DNA from: Rhizomys pruinosus
Taxonomy: Eukaryota > Chordata > Mammalia > Rodentia > Spalacidae
NCBI GenBank assembly: GCA_009823505.1
Contig: VZQC01004565.1
Location: 1 to 64,000, forward strand
Direction of reading: 5' to 3'
Length of the DNA: 64,000 nt
In this document: piece after piece, positions 44,255-54,958 of the stretch
Layout: every line of letters starts with the position of its first letter
How positions within the stretch are numbered: position 1 is the first letter of the stretch
The notes under the pieces: generated by a model
What the model was told of the DNA's origin: nothing
Seen by the model: the letters and a program-made list of their open reading frames with translations, nothing else
Database searches by the model: none
Translations under genes and position numbers: made by a program

Positions 44255-47200
44255 AGGGGTGGCCGGGTTCCAGTGAGGAAGGACCTTGTCACAATACCAA
44301 AGAGTTATGCTGTTTGCCTTCCTCCTGTCCTTCCCCAGAGGGACCTGAGGCCTTTTACTAGGGTAACTGTACACTGGGGAAAAGGAAATAATCAGACTTT
44401 TCGAGGCCTATTGGATACTGGTTCTGAGTTGACACTGATCCCAGGAGACCCTAAAAAGCATTGTGGCCCTCCGGTTAAAGTAGGGGCCTATGGAGGTCAG
44501 GTGATAAATGGAGTTTTGGCTGAAGTCCGACTCACGGTGGGCCCAGTGGGTCCCAGAACGCATCCCGTAGTTATTTCCCCAGTCCCAGAATGTATAATTG
44601 GGATAGATATAATTAGAAATTGGCAGAATCCCCACATTGGTTCCCTGATCTGTGGAGTGAGGGCTATTATGGTTGGAAAGGCCAAATGGAAACCATTGGT
44701 GTTGCCTCTACCAGGGAAAATAGTGAACCAAAAACAGTATCGTATCCCTGGAGGGATTGCGGAGATTAATGCCACTATCAAGGATTTGAAAGATGCAGGG
44801 GTGGTGATTCCTACCACATCTCCATTTAACTCTCCAATTTGGCCTGTGCAAAAGACAGATGGATCATGGAGAATGACAGTTGACTATCGAAAACTCAACC
44901 AAGTAGTGACACCAATTGCAGCCGCTGTACCAGATGTGGTGTCCTTACTCGAGCAGATTAATATGTCTCCTGGTACCTGGTATGCAGCTATTGATCTGGC
45001 CAATGCTTTTTTCTCAATACCGGTTCATAAGGACCACCAGAAGCAATTTGCTTTCAGCTGGCAAGGCCAACAGTATACCTTTACTGTCTTACCTCAGGGG
45101 TATGTTAACTCTCCAGCGTTGTGCCATAACTTAGTTAGAAGGGATCTTGATCGCCTGACTCTTCCACAAAATATCACACTGGTCCACTATATTGATGATG
45201 TTATGTTGATTGGACCCAGTGAACAGGAGGTAGCAGCTAGCCTAGACTTGTTGGTAAAGCATATGCGCATGAGAGGATGGGAAATAAATCCAACTAAAAT
45301 TCAAGGGCCATCTACCTCGGTGAAGTTTCTAGGAGTTCAGTGGTGTGGAGCATGCAGAGACATTCCTTCTAAGGTAAAGAATAAGTTGTTGCACCTGGCC
45401 CCTCCCTCCACCAAGAAAGAAGCACAACGTCTGGTGGGTCTTTTTGGATTCTGGAGGCAGCACATTCCTCATCTGGGTGTGTTACTACGACCCATATATC
45501 AGGTGACTCGTAAGGCAGCAAACTTTGAGTGGGGCTTGGAACAGGAAAAGGCTCTTCAACAGGTCCAGGCTGCGGTGCAGGCTGCTCTGCCCCTAGGGCC
45601 ATATGATCCAGCAGACCCAATGGTGCTTGAGGTATCAGTGGCAGATAGAGATGCTGTCTGGAGTCTGTGGCAGGCTCCCATAGGGGAATCACAGCGGAGG
45701 CCCTTGGGATTTTGGAGCAAGGCTCTACCTTCATCTGCAAACAACTATTCTCCTTTTGAGAGACAGCTCTTAGCCTGCTATTGGGCCTTAGTGGAAACTG
45801 AACGTTTGACAATGGGCCACCAAGTCACCATGCGACCTGAGCTGCCCATCATGAGCTGGGTGTTATCTGACCCACCAGACCATAAAGTAGGACGTGCACA
45901 GCAACAGTCCATTGTCAAATGGAAGTGGTACATACGGGACAGGGCCCGGGCAGGCCCTGAGGGCACAAGCAAGCTACATGAAGAAGTTGCCCAAATGCCT
46001 ATGGTTCCCACTCCTGTTACAATGTCTCCTGGGCTTAAGCATGCACCTATGGCTTCATGGGGTTTGCCCTATGATCAGTTGACTGAGGAAGAGAAGACTA
46101 GGGCCTGGTTTACTGATGGTTCTGCACGCTATGCAGGCACCACCCAGAGGTGGACAGCTGCAGCATTACAGCCAATTTCTGAAACAACCCTAAAGGACAC
46201 TGGTGAAGGAAAGTCTTCACAGTGGGCAGAACTTCGGGCAGTGCACATGGTTGTGCATTTTGCCTGGAAGGAGAAATGGCCAGAGGTTCGATTATATACT
46301 GATTCATGGGCTGTAGCCAATGGTTTGGCTGGATGGTCAGGGACTTGGAAGGAGCATGACTGGAAAATTGGTGAGAAAGACATTTGGGGAAGAAGTATGT
46401 GGATAGAGCTCTCTGAATGGTCAAAGGATGTGAAGATACTTGTGTCTCATGTAAATGCTCATCAAAAGGTGATCTCAGCAGAGGATGAGTTTAATAATCA
46501 AGTAGATCGGATGACTCGTTCTGTGGATAGTCAGCCTCTTTCTCCAGCTATCCCTGTTGTTGCTCAATGGGCCCATGAACAAAGTGGTCATGGTGGCAGA
46601 GATGGAGGTTATGCATGGGCTCAACAGCATGGACTCCCACTCACTAAGGCTGATCTGGCTACAGCTGCTGCCGAGTGCCAGATTTGCCAACAGCAGAGAC
46701 CAACATTGAGCCCCCGATATGGTGCTATTCCCCGGGGTGACCAGCCAGCAACCTGGTGGCAGGTTGACTACATTGGACCACTTCCATCATGGAGGGGACA
46801 GCGTTTTGTTCTTACAGGAATAGATACTTATTCTGGTTATGGATTTGCCTTTCCTGCACGTAATGCTTCTGCCAAAACTACCATCCAGGGACTTACGGAA
46901 TGCCTTATCCACCGTCATGGTATTCCTCACAGCATTGCTTCTGATCAAGGAACTCACTTCACAGCCAAAGAAGTGCGACTGTGGGCCCATGGTCATGGTA
47001 TCCACTGGTCTTACCATGTTCCCCACCACCCAGAAGCAGCTGGCTTGATAGAACGATGGAATGGCCTCTTGAAGACACAGTTACAGCGCAAATTAGGTAG
47101 CAATACCCTGGAGGGCTGGGGCAAAGTTCTCCAGCAGGCAGTATATGCTTTGAATCAGTGCCCACTATATGTTACTGTTTCTCCTATAGCCAGAATTCAT

Positions 47201-47428
47201 GGGTCCAGGAACCAAGGGGTGGAAGTAGGAGTGATTCCACTCACTATCACCCCTAGTGACCCAGTAGGAAAATTTTTGCTTCCTGTACCCATGACCTTGC
47301 GTTTTGCTGGTCTAAAAGTTTTGGCTCCAAAGAGGGGAGTGCTTTTGCCAGGAGACACAGCAAACGTTCCATTGAACGTTTGGAAGCTAAGACTTCCCCT
47401 GGCCACTTTGGGCTTCTACTGCCCTTAA
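44255..47428 (+). CDS. pol: ERV-L pol: protease, RT, RNase H, integrase (frame open after gag stop)
   Basis: In the same frame as gag, behind one TGA, so expression by stop read-through is likely. Numbering from a GTG at 44273: aspartic protease LLDTGSE (about 46-52); RT with [10 protein letters not shown] (241-250), LPQGYVNSP (273-281) and YIDD (306-309); RNase H D615 (FTDGS), E653, D677 and D745; integrase zinc motif H768/H773 and C802/C805; catalytic D832, D891 and E927, exactly D-X35-E. All catalytic residues are present. The C-terminal dUTPase begins ([12 protein letters not shown], about 1018-1028) but a frame shift ends the frame at 47428. There is no env downstream, as expected for ERV-L. 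Flanked by LTRs and an L1 on each side. Confidence 0.93.
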   Translation, partial: RGGRVPVRKDLVTIPKSYAVCLPPVLPQRDLRPFTRVTVHWGKGNNQTFRGLLDTGSELTLIPGDPKKHCGPPVKVGAYGGQVINGVLAEVRLTVGPVGPRTHPVVISPVPECIIGIDIIRNWQNPHIGSLICGVRAIMVGKAKWKPLVLPLPGKIVNQKQYRIPGGIAEINATIKDLKDAGVVIPTTSPFNSPIWPVQKTDGSWRMTVDYRKLNQVVTPIAAAVPDVVSLLEQINMSPGTWYAAIDLANAFFSIPVHKDHQKQFAFSWQGQQYTFTVLPQGYVNSPALCHNLVRRDLDRLTLPQNITLVHYIDDVMLIGPSEQEVAASLDLLVKHMRMRGWEINPTKIQGPSTSVKFLGVQWCGACRDIPSKVKNKLLHLAPPSTKKEAQRLVGLFGFWRQHIPHLGVLLRPIYQVTRKAANFEWGLEQEKALQQVQAAVQAALPLGPYDPADPMVLEVSVADRDAVWSLWQAPIGESQRRPLGFWSKALPSSANNYSPFERQLLACYWALVETERLTMGHQVTMRPELPIMSWVLSDPPDHKVGRAQQQSIVKWKWYIRDRARAGPEGTSKLHEEVAQMPMVPTPVTMSPGLKHAPMASWGLPYDQLTEEEKTRAWFTDGSARYAGTTQRWTAAALQPISETTLKDTGEGKSSQWAELRAVHMVVHFAWKEKWPEVRLYTDSWAVANGLAGWSGTWKEHDWKIGEKDIWGRSMWIELSEWSKDVKILVSHVNAHQKVISAEDEFNNQVDRMTRSVDSQPLSPAIPVVAQWAHEQSGHGGRDGGYAWAQQHGLPLTKADLATAAAECQICQQQRPTLSPRYGAIPRGDQPATWWQVDYIGPLPSWRGQRFVLTGIDTYSGYGFAFPARNASAKTTIQGLTECLIHRHGIPHSIASDQGTHFTAKEVRLWAHGHGIHWSYHVPHHPEAAGLIERWNGLLKTQLQRKLGSNTLEGWGKVLQQAVYALNQCPLYVTVSPIARIHGSRNQGVEVGVIPLTITPSDPVGKFLLPVPMTLRFAGLKVLAPKRGVLLPGDTANVPLNVWKLRLPLATLGFYCP

Positions 47429-47595
47429 GCCAACAGGCTAAGGAAGGAATAATAGATCCAGACTACCAGGGAGAAATTGGACTTTTTCTCCACAATGCGG
47501 GCAAGGAAGATTATGTCTGGAAGGCAGGAGATGCTGTAGGGTGCCTTCTGGTGCTACCATGTCAATGGGAAACTCCAACAACCCAAACCAGATAG
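47380..47595 (+). pseudogene. dUTPase core of ERV-L pol, in a shifted frame
   Basis: Frame +1 relative to window position 1 encodes the dUTPase block [12 protein letters not shown] and the motif IIDPDYQGEIGL, while pol is in another frame at this point. ERV-L elements carry a dUTPase at the pol C-terminus. One indel just upstream of 47400 separates it from pol, so the enzyme cannot be made from the pol frame. Confidence 0.85.
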
Positions 47596-47596
47596 G

Positions 47597-47776
47597 ACAA
47601 TAAATGGCCCAGACCCTTTATGGATGAAGGTATGGGTCACTCCTCCAGGGAAAGAACCAAGACCTGCACAGGTGCTTGCTGATGGTGGAGGAAATATAGA
47701 ATGGGTAGTAGAAGAAGGTAGTCATAAATATCAGCTGAGGCCACAGGACCAGATGCAGAAACATGGATTATAATAG
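47597..47776 (+). pseudogene. Extreme C-terminus of ERV-L pol, back in the pol frame
   Basis: About 58 codons (from INGPDPLWMKVWV to QDQMQKHG) open in the original pol frame, ending TAA TAG. It follows a stop at the end of the dUTPase frame, so a second indel near 47580-47597 compensates the first. Confidence 0.6.
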
Positions 47777-47818
47777 ATATTAACTTTTGTCCTATTTGGT
47801 TAAGAATGTGCTTGTTCA

Positions 47819-48071
47819 GGCTGGAGAGATGGCCTAGCGGTTAAGAGCACCGACCGCTCTTACAGAGGACCCGGGTTCGATCCCCAGCACCCACATGGCA
47901 GCTGAGAACAGTCTGAAACTCCAATTCCAGGAGAACTCCAGTTCCAGGGTAATCTGACACCCTCTTCTAACCTCCGTGGCATTGCACGACATGGGTGCTC
48001 AAACTTACATGCAGTCAGTACATTCATACACATACAGAAAGAAATAAAAAAATTAATAAAAAATTTTTAAA
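47819..48071 (+). mobile_element. B2-like SINE, young form, inside the provirus
   Basis: CTGGAGAGATGGCCTAGCGG start, B box GGGTTCGATCC, 17 bp internal duplication. Target duplication AAGAATRTGCTTGTTCA (47802-47818 and 48072-48088) with one difference. Inserted between pol and the 3' LTR. Confidence 0.95.
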
Positions 48072-48088
48072 AAGAATATGCTTGTTCA

Positions 48089-48391
48089 CACACACACATA
48101 CACACATATGTATATATATATGTATTAAGCAAATACTTGTGTTGTTCTCTTTTGAATGTGCAACTGAGGTAAGTGTTAAGTGTTGTCATATTTAGGTTAT
48201 TAGATACTGAAGGACTAAGTGTTCCTCAAGGACATTACCACCTACTCTAAGATATAATGCTTTGCTATTGCACATGAGACACTTATAACGTGTTAGGTGG
48301 AATTATGACCTTGCCATTGTTCACAATTGACATTTAAGGATAACATAAGGAGAGGCTATTTATTGGGTGTCAAGTTGACAAAGGGTGGACT
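48089..48391 (+). other. ERV-L 3' noncoding region
   Basis: Starts with a CA/TA microsatellite (48089-48124). It ends with a purine-rich AAAGGGTGGA-type stretch (48380-48389) just before the LTR, the probable polypurine tract. No env reading frame. Confidence 0.6.
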
Positions 48392-48856
48392 TATGATGGT
48401 TAATCCTGGGTGTCAACTTGACTGGACTAAGGAACAAATAAGAGAAAAAGGATCTTCAGATTGGACTACCTCAACCCGGATGGCCCACCCCAAATGTGGG
48501 CATTACCTTCTGCTGGCAGGCAGTATTAAAGGCCATGCCAGAGGGATCTGGTCCCATTTTTTCCCTGCGGCTTGCCTCTCTCTCACTGGTGAGTTTGTCT
48601 TGCTGCTTTGATCAACCCTATAGATCCCAGCGTGTACTGAGACAGGCAGATCTCCTGGAATCCATTAGGCCTTCAGCAGCAGATTGGAACTACTGAAACA
48701 TGCAGCCTTGCAGACTGAGCAGTTCCCTGGATTCTCAGCCTCTCCAGTGCGGCGCAGCTACTGTTGGACTCCTTGAACTCTGTCACGTGAGCAAATCAAT
48801 AAATTCTATATAGCTATATATTCATCCTGTTGCTTCTGTTTCTTTAGAGAACCCTG
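48392..48856 (+). mobile_element. 3' LTR of ERV-L provirus, truncated end
   Basis: 465 bp. The first bases read TATGATGG rather than TGTGATGG, and the last about 9 bp (ACTAATACA) are missing. It joins L1 sequence at AACCCTG/GTTCTCC. AATAAA is conserved. Confidence 0.92.
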
Positions 48857-51800
48857 GTTCTCCACACTGTTTTTTATAGTAGCTGTGCAAGTTTACATTC
48901 CCACCAGCAGTGGAAGAGTATTCCCCTTTCCCCACAACCTCTCCAGCACTTGGTATCATTTGTTTTCTTGATCCTAGCCACTCTTATCAGAGTGAGATGA
49001 TATCTTAAAGTGGATTTAATTTGCATTTCCTCATTATTAGGGACATTAAACACTTTTTAAGATGTTTCACGGCCATCTCTAATTCCTCACTTGTGAAGTT
49101 TATGTTCAGCTCTTTGCTCCATCTTTTGACTGATTCATTTGTTTTCTTTCTTCTTTGTTTTTTGAGTAGTTTATATACTCTGGAAATCAAAGCTTTGGCA
49201 GATGTATCTGCAGTGAAGGTTTCCTCCAACTCTGTGGGTTTTCTCTTCAGTTCCTTGATTGCTTCTTTTGATATACAGAAGCTTTTGAGTTTGATTTGGT
49301 CCCATTTGTCAATTTTTTATCTTATTTCTTGCACAGCTGCTGTCTGATTTAGGAAGTCTTTTCCTAAGCCTATGTCTTGTAGTCTGCTGCCACCTTTTTC
49401 TTCTGTCACCTTCAGAATTTGAGGTTTAATGTTGAGGTCTTTGATCCACTTTATACAGGGCAAGAGGTAGGGGTTTAATTTCATTCTTCTACAAGTGGTG
49501 ATCCAGTTTTGCCAACACCACTTACTGAAGATGCTGTCTTTCCTCCATTGTGTCTTCTTGGCCCCCATGTCAAATATGAGGCAGCTGAAATTGTATATGC
49601 TCAAGTTTGGATCTTCAGTTTTGTTCCATTAGTCAAAAGATCTGTTTTTGTGCCACTACCAAGCTGTTTTTATGACTATAGCCTTGTAGTATAGTTTGAA
49701 GTCTGGTATAGAGATCCCCTCTGTATTGCTCTTTTCACTAAGGGTTGTTTTGGCTATTCAGGGTCTTTTGTTTTTCCAAATGAAATTTAGGACTTTTTTC
49801 CTAAGCTTTTGCAGAAACTCTTGGAGATTTTAATTGGGATTGCATTGAATCTGTACAAGAATTTGGATTGAATGGACATTTTTACTATATTAATTTTCCT
49901 AATCCATGAACATGGAAGGTCTTTCCATCTTCTGATGTCTTCTTTAATTACCTTCTTTAAGGTTTTAAAAAAATGTTTTGTAGTGTTCTTTGGTGTCTTT
50001 GGTTAGGTTTGGTTCTAGGTATTTTATTGTTTTTGAAGCTATTGGGAGTGTGAAGGTCTCTTGTAGTCCTTCTTCAGTTGCTTGTTGTTGGTGTAAAGAA
50101 AGGTTACTGATTTTTCTTGGTTAATTTTGGATCCTGCCACTTTACTGAAGCTCTTAATAATTTCTAGGAGTTCTCTCATGGAGTTTTTAGTATCCCTTAA
50201 GTAAACAATCATATCATCAGCAAGAAGGGCTAGCTTGACCTCCTCTTTTCCAATTAGAACTCCTTTAATTTCCTTTTCTTAACTTTTTGCTATAGAAAGT
50301 GTTTCAAGCACTATATTGAAGAGAAGTAGTGACAGGGTCAGCCTTGCATTGCAGCGTTCCTACTGTTAGAGGGAATGCTTTTTTCATTTCCTCATTTAGG
50401 ATGATATTGGCTGTGGGTTTCCTGTATATGGCTTTGATTACATTGAGGAATTATCCCTCCAATCCAATTCCCTCTAGGACTTTAAGCATGAAGGAATGCT
50501 GGATTTTGTCAAAGGGTTTTTCTGTGTCAATTGAGATGATCATGTGGTTTTCGTCTTTCAGCCCATTTACAAGTTTTATGATATTTATTGATTTCAATAT
50601 GTTGAACCATCCCTGTATCTCTGGTATGAATCCAACTTGGTCTTGATGGGTGATCTTCTTGATGTGGGTCTGTGTGTGGTTTGCAAGTAATTTGTTGAGA
50701 ATTTTTGCACTTGTTTTCATTAATAAGATGGGTCTATAGTTCTTCTTTGCCTGGTTTTGGTATTAGAGTGATGCTCGCTTCATAGAAGGAATTTCAGAGA
50801 ATTCCCTCTGTTTGTACCCTTCTACACAATTTGAGTAAAAATGGTTGTAATTCTTTCTAAAATGTATCATCAAATTCTGCTGTAAAGCCATCTGGGCATG
50901 GGCTTTTTTTTAGTTGGGAGGTTTCTTATTACATCTTCAATTTCTTCACGTATTATGGGTCTGTTTAAGCTGTTGATCTCTTCTTGGTTGAGCTATGGTA
51001 AGCTCCAGGATTTCAGATATTCACCCTTTTCCCCTAGGTTTTCAAACTTAGCAGAGTATAGGTTTTTGAAGTATTCCCATATGATTGTCTGGATCTTTTC
51101 ATTATCTGTTGTGCTATTTCCCCTTTCATCATGGATTCTATTGATTTGGAGTTGCTCCTTCTTTCTTTTGGTTAACTGGACTAGAGGTCTGTCTATCTTG
51201 TTTATTCTCGCAAAGAACCAAGTTTTGGATTCATTGGTTTTTGTATGGTTTTCTTTGCTTCTATTTCATTGATTTCTGCTCTGCTTTTTGTTACTTCTTC
51301 CTGTTTGTTGAATTTAGGGTTCATCTGTTGTAGTCTCTCAAGTGCTTTTAACTGCAGTGTTAGATCTCTCACTTGTGCTTTCTGTTTTTCTAATGTAGGC
51401 ACCCAGGGTTATAAACTTACTGCTTAAGACTGCTTTTAAAGTATCCCATAGGTTTTGTTGCGTTGCATTATCACTGTCATTCAGTTTCAGGAATGATTTT
51501 ATTTCTTTCTTTATCTCTTCCTTGACCCATTCATTATTCAGGAGTGTGTTGTTTAGTCTCCATGTGTTCTTGTAGATAGTAGAGCTTATCCAGGTGTTGA
51601 TATTGAGCTTTATTGCACTGTGCTCTGAAAGAATGCATGAAATTATTTCAATCATTTTGTATTTATGGAGGTTTCTTCTGTGTCCTAGTATGTGGTCGAT
51701 TTTGGAGAAGGTTCTGTGGGGTGCTGAGTAGAAAATGTATTCTCTGGTATTGGGGTGGAATATTTGGTAGATGTCTGTGAGGTTCATTTGGTGTATTGTA

Positions 51801-52345
51801 TCATTAAGTTCAGATGTCTCTCTGTTTATTCTTGGTCGGGTTGACCTGTGTAAAGGGTTCAGTGGGGTATTGAAGTCCTCCACTATGAAAGTATTGGGGT
51901 TAATCTGTGCCTTGTGGTCCTGAAGAATTGTCATTATAAAGTTTGGTGCACCAGAGTTTGGTGCACCAGAGTTTGGTGCATATATATTCATGATTGTAAA
52001 ATCTTTATGGTCAATTTTTCCTTTGATTAAAATGTAATGGCCTTCTTTATCTCTTCTGATTTATTTTACTTTGAAGTCTATTTTGTCTGATATTAAAATA
52101 GCAACACCTTTTTTCTTTTTGGTACCATTTGCTTGGAATTTTTTTTTCCATCCTTTCACTTTAAGGTGGTGCCTATCCTTGAAGGTAAGATGTGTTTCTT
52201 GTAGACAGCATATAGATGGGTTCTGTTTCCTAATCCAATCTCCCAGTCTATATCTTTTGATTGGGGAGTTTAGTCCATTAATATTTAAGGTTATAACTGA
52301 AAGATGTGTGTTGTTTCCTTTCACCTTATTATCCATTTGCATTTT
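48857..52345 (-). pseudogene. L1 ORF2, near full length, many breaks
   Basis: Read on the minus strand from an ATG-equivalent at about 52342 (MDNKVKGNNTHLSV) down to the C-terminal third at about 48860. The endonuclease is open in pieces (52342-52061 and 51991-51338, with GDFNT changed to EDFNT). RT and thumb continue with frameshifts (for example 50720-50451). The last about 200 codons are missing on this side of the provirus. A 15 bp unit GTTTGGTGCACCAGA is tandemly repeated at 51941-51985 in the endonuclease. Confidence 0.88.
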
Positions 52346-52389
52346 TGGTCTAGGTTTCTACTTCTGCAGTTATGCTTTTATTAATTTCT

Positions 52390-53290
52390 CTTTCTAGGTT
52401 CCTGGGGATAGTTGCTCCTTTCTTTTGTCCTTTGAATTGCTTCAAGTATTCTCTGAAGGGTTGGTTTTTTCGGACATGTATTCTTTCATCTGGTTTATGT
52501 CATGGAAGATTTTTGTCTCTCCTTCAACTATAATCAACATTTTGCTGGCTATAGTAACCTGGGTTGGCATCTATAGTCCTTTACTACTGGGAATGCTTTG
52601 CTCCACGTTCTTCTTGCTTTCATAATTTGCACTGAAAAGTCAGTTGTATTTCTGATAGGTTTCCCCTTATATATAAGTTGTTGTTTTTCTCTTGTGGCTT
52701 TTAGAATTTTGATTTTGTTTTGGGCTTCTAGCATTTTAACTATGAAATGGCATGGAGAGTTTCTTTTCTGATCTTGTCTGTTTGGAGTTCTATGTGCTCC
52801 TTGTATTTGTATTGGTTTGTCTTTTATTAGTTTGGGGAAATTTTCATCTATTATTCTGTTGAAGATCTGATCAATACCATTCTCTTGGGATTCTTATCCT
52901 TCCTCTATTCCTATGATGCAGAAGTTTGATCTTTTCATAGTGTTGCACAATTCCTGGTTTTTCCACTTTTGTGTATTTTTAAATTTTTCATAATCTTTAC
53001 TTGAGGTTTTTAGTTGTGCTGCATTATCTTCCAGTTCTGATAGTCTTGGTCCTGCTTCCTCCATTCTACTTCTGAGGTTTTTTCTCTCTCTTTAGTTCTC
53101 TTACTTGTTCTTTATATTCTTTGATTTCTTTGAATATGTCTGCAATTGTTTCTCTAAGATCTGTGTCCTGGGCCATCTCCAGGGGATCCCACTGTAGGAA
53201 TCTCCTACAGGGTTGGTAGAGCTTGGTGTGGAATTATCCTGCACCTTTCCCATGTTTTCTTTTCATTGTGTCCCTGGCATGTGGGTTTCT
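52390..53290 (-). pseudogene. L1 ORF1 relic with shortened coiled coil
   Basis: The C-terminal domain (52734-52549: REKQQLIYKGKPIRN, ARRTWSKAF) and RRM (about 52900, FCIIGIEEG-like) are recognisable. About 220 bp of the coiled coil present in the intact copy is missing near 53090. Stops and indels throughout. Confidence 0.8.
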
Positions 53291-53558
53291 CCTTGACTGT
53301 ATTCCAGTGTGAATCCCAAATGCCCCTTCACTGTGTTGAAGACTTGCTTTGCTTGCCTCCTTCAGATGCCTTCATTGTTTGTTTGTCTGATTGATTGATT
53401 TCTTTTTCTCCTTGCTTATGGAATGTTGACTTGTCTAAGTTTTAGGCTTTCTATTGGAAGTCTAACTCACTCTTCCCTTTCTGTTCTGAAGTTTCTCCAA
53501 AAAGTCCCTTGGACACTCTCTCGGCAATTCCAGTTGGCGGGGGTTGGGGAAGGATCCT
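53291..53558 (-). mobile_element. L1 5'UTR, ORF1-proximal part
   Basis: Shares the segment upstream of ORF1 with 1-140 (minus) and 20262-20450 (plus), up to the ACTGG/CCAACT boundary at about 53525-53545. Confidence 0.75.
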
Positions 53559-53971
53559 CTATCTAAGGTGGTCCTGCGAAATCCTCTATCTAAGCTCTGT
53601 GTACTCGAGTCTCACAGTTGCAACAGGCCCACCTTTTATACCAGCTAGCAGGACGACTCCACCTCCATAGCCACACAAGACAAAGATGTAATCAAACCAG
53701 TGAGAGAATTATCCAACAAGCCAGATAGGATTATCCAACAATCTGCCTGGCTGAAGCACCCGGCTCCTACATGTGGTTCAGGTGGTCCTGGGAAATCCCC
53801 AATCTAAGCTCTGTGCACTCCAAGACAATGATTTAATCAAACCAATGAGACGACCATCCAACAAGCCAGAGATAGGGTTATCCAACAGTCTGACTGGCTG
53901 AAGTGTTCAGCTCCTACTTGTGCTTCAGGTGATCCTAGGAAATCCCCAATTTAAGCTCTGCGCACCCTCAA
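53559..53971 (-). promoter_or_regulatory. Tandem 5'UTR units with TATA and CCAAT motifs
   Basis: Three copies (the last partial) of a unit containing GGAAATCCCCAATYTAAGCTCTG start at about 53559, 53780 and 53928. On the minus strand the units carry CTCATTGGTTTGATT (CCAAT-like), and the one nearest ORF1 carries TATAAAAGG (about 53634-53626). Position makes this an L1 promoter array. An alternative is the U3 of an unrelated solo LTR. Confidence 0.6.
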
Positions 53972-53974
53972 AGT

Positions 53975-54566
53975 TTTTTAATAATACCTTTATTGATGAA
54001 TTATGTATTTCATTAGTTATCTTTCAGTCCAATTTAAACACATTCCCCTCTCCCTGCCCCCATCCCACCCCTGTTCATGCCTTCTGCCATACATGTCTTC
54101 CATCTTTCTCTCAGTCTTTCCAAAGTTTTTCCCTGCAAAGGCTTATTGTTTTGGGCAGAGTTTAACCATATCATTCAGTTCTTTAACCCAGTCTTTATGT
54201 TGTTTTTCCCTCCCCTTTCTATTGCTCCAACAGATGTCTATATAATCATCATATATGTATCAAAATTATGACCTTTGGGAATAAATTGTATGTTAATTCC
54301 ATATGTTTAGGAATTCATATTTCCCCCCTTTAATTTTATATTACTCTAAAATATGAATACTTGCTCTCCACCCATGTACAGTAATTACAGAGTATGAAAA
54401 TAAGTGGTAGGTTGATTCTAGAGCCCATTAAGAGATTTAAATTATAACAACACAGTTGTTTTCAGATAAAAAGAAATATAACAATAATGTTGTTCAGCTT
54501 GCCTTTCAACTGGGGATTTGGTGTTAGCATCCACAAATGAGGGAAACCATTCGTCATTTGTTTTAA
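53975..54566 (-). mobile_element. L1 3'UTR (Lx-like), 5'-truncated
   Basis: Antisense of the short-type 3'UTR, from the T-rich tail end at 53975 to the end of ORF2 at about 54530-54566. Confidence 0.8.
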
Positions 54567-54617
54567 AGCAGAGGATTATTGTCCGTGGGGGAAATTTACT
54601 GTTTCAGCTGGTTTTCT

Positions 54618-54655
<38 letters not shown>
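54618..54655. repeat. (TG)n microsatellite
   Basis: About 19 TG dinucleotides directly adjoining a SINE. Confidence 0.95.
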
Positions 54656-54658
<3 letters not shown>

Positions 54659-54785
54659 AGCACATGTGTGGAGGTGAGAGGACAACTTGCAGCAAATCTC
54701 CTTCTATTTGGGTTCTGAGGTTCAAACTCAGATTTTCAGGCTTGGCAGCAAGCACTTTTACCTGCTGAGCCATCACTCTGGTCTC
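54656..54785 (-). mobile_element. Old B2/B3-type SINE
   Basis: Antisense: GGAGGTGAGAGGACAACTTG, CAAACTCAGATTTTCAGGCTT, TTTTACCTGCTGAGCCATCAC. Its (TG)n neighbour is typical of these tails. Confidence 0.7.
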
Positions 54786-54958
54786 TTATTTTTCTTTTTG
54801 AGTGAGGCTTACTAACACAATTTACACAGAGGAAATATCACCTTTTAAGGTATGTGTTTCTATACATTCTGATAAATTTATATCTGTGTATCCACAACCA
54901 TATTCAAATATAGGTAAGATCCAGAACCTTAGTAGCTCTTGAATAAGGTTGATGATTA
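54786..54958. other. Possible old L1M scrap
   Basis: A stretch resembling the 'TTTACACAGAGGAAAT...TTTAAGGTATG...ATCCACAACCATATTCAA' region of old L1 3' ends. Weak match from memory. Confidence 0.3.

Noticed and set aside
47597..48391. Possible env gene
   Set aside because: No reading frame with a signal peptide, furin site or fusion-peptide-like stretch. Only the pol end, a SINE and noncoding sequence, as usual for ERV-L.
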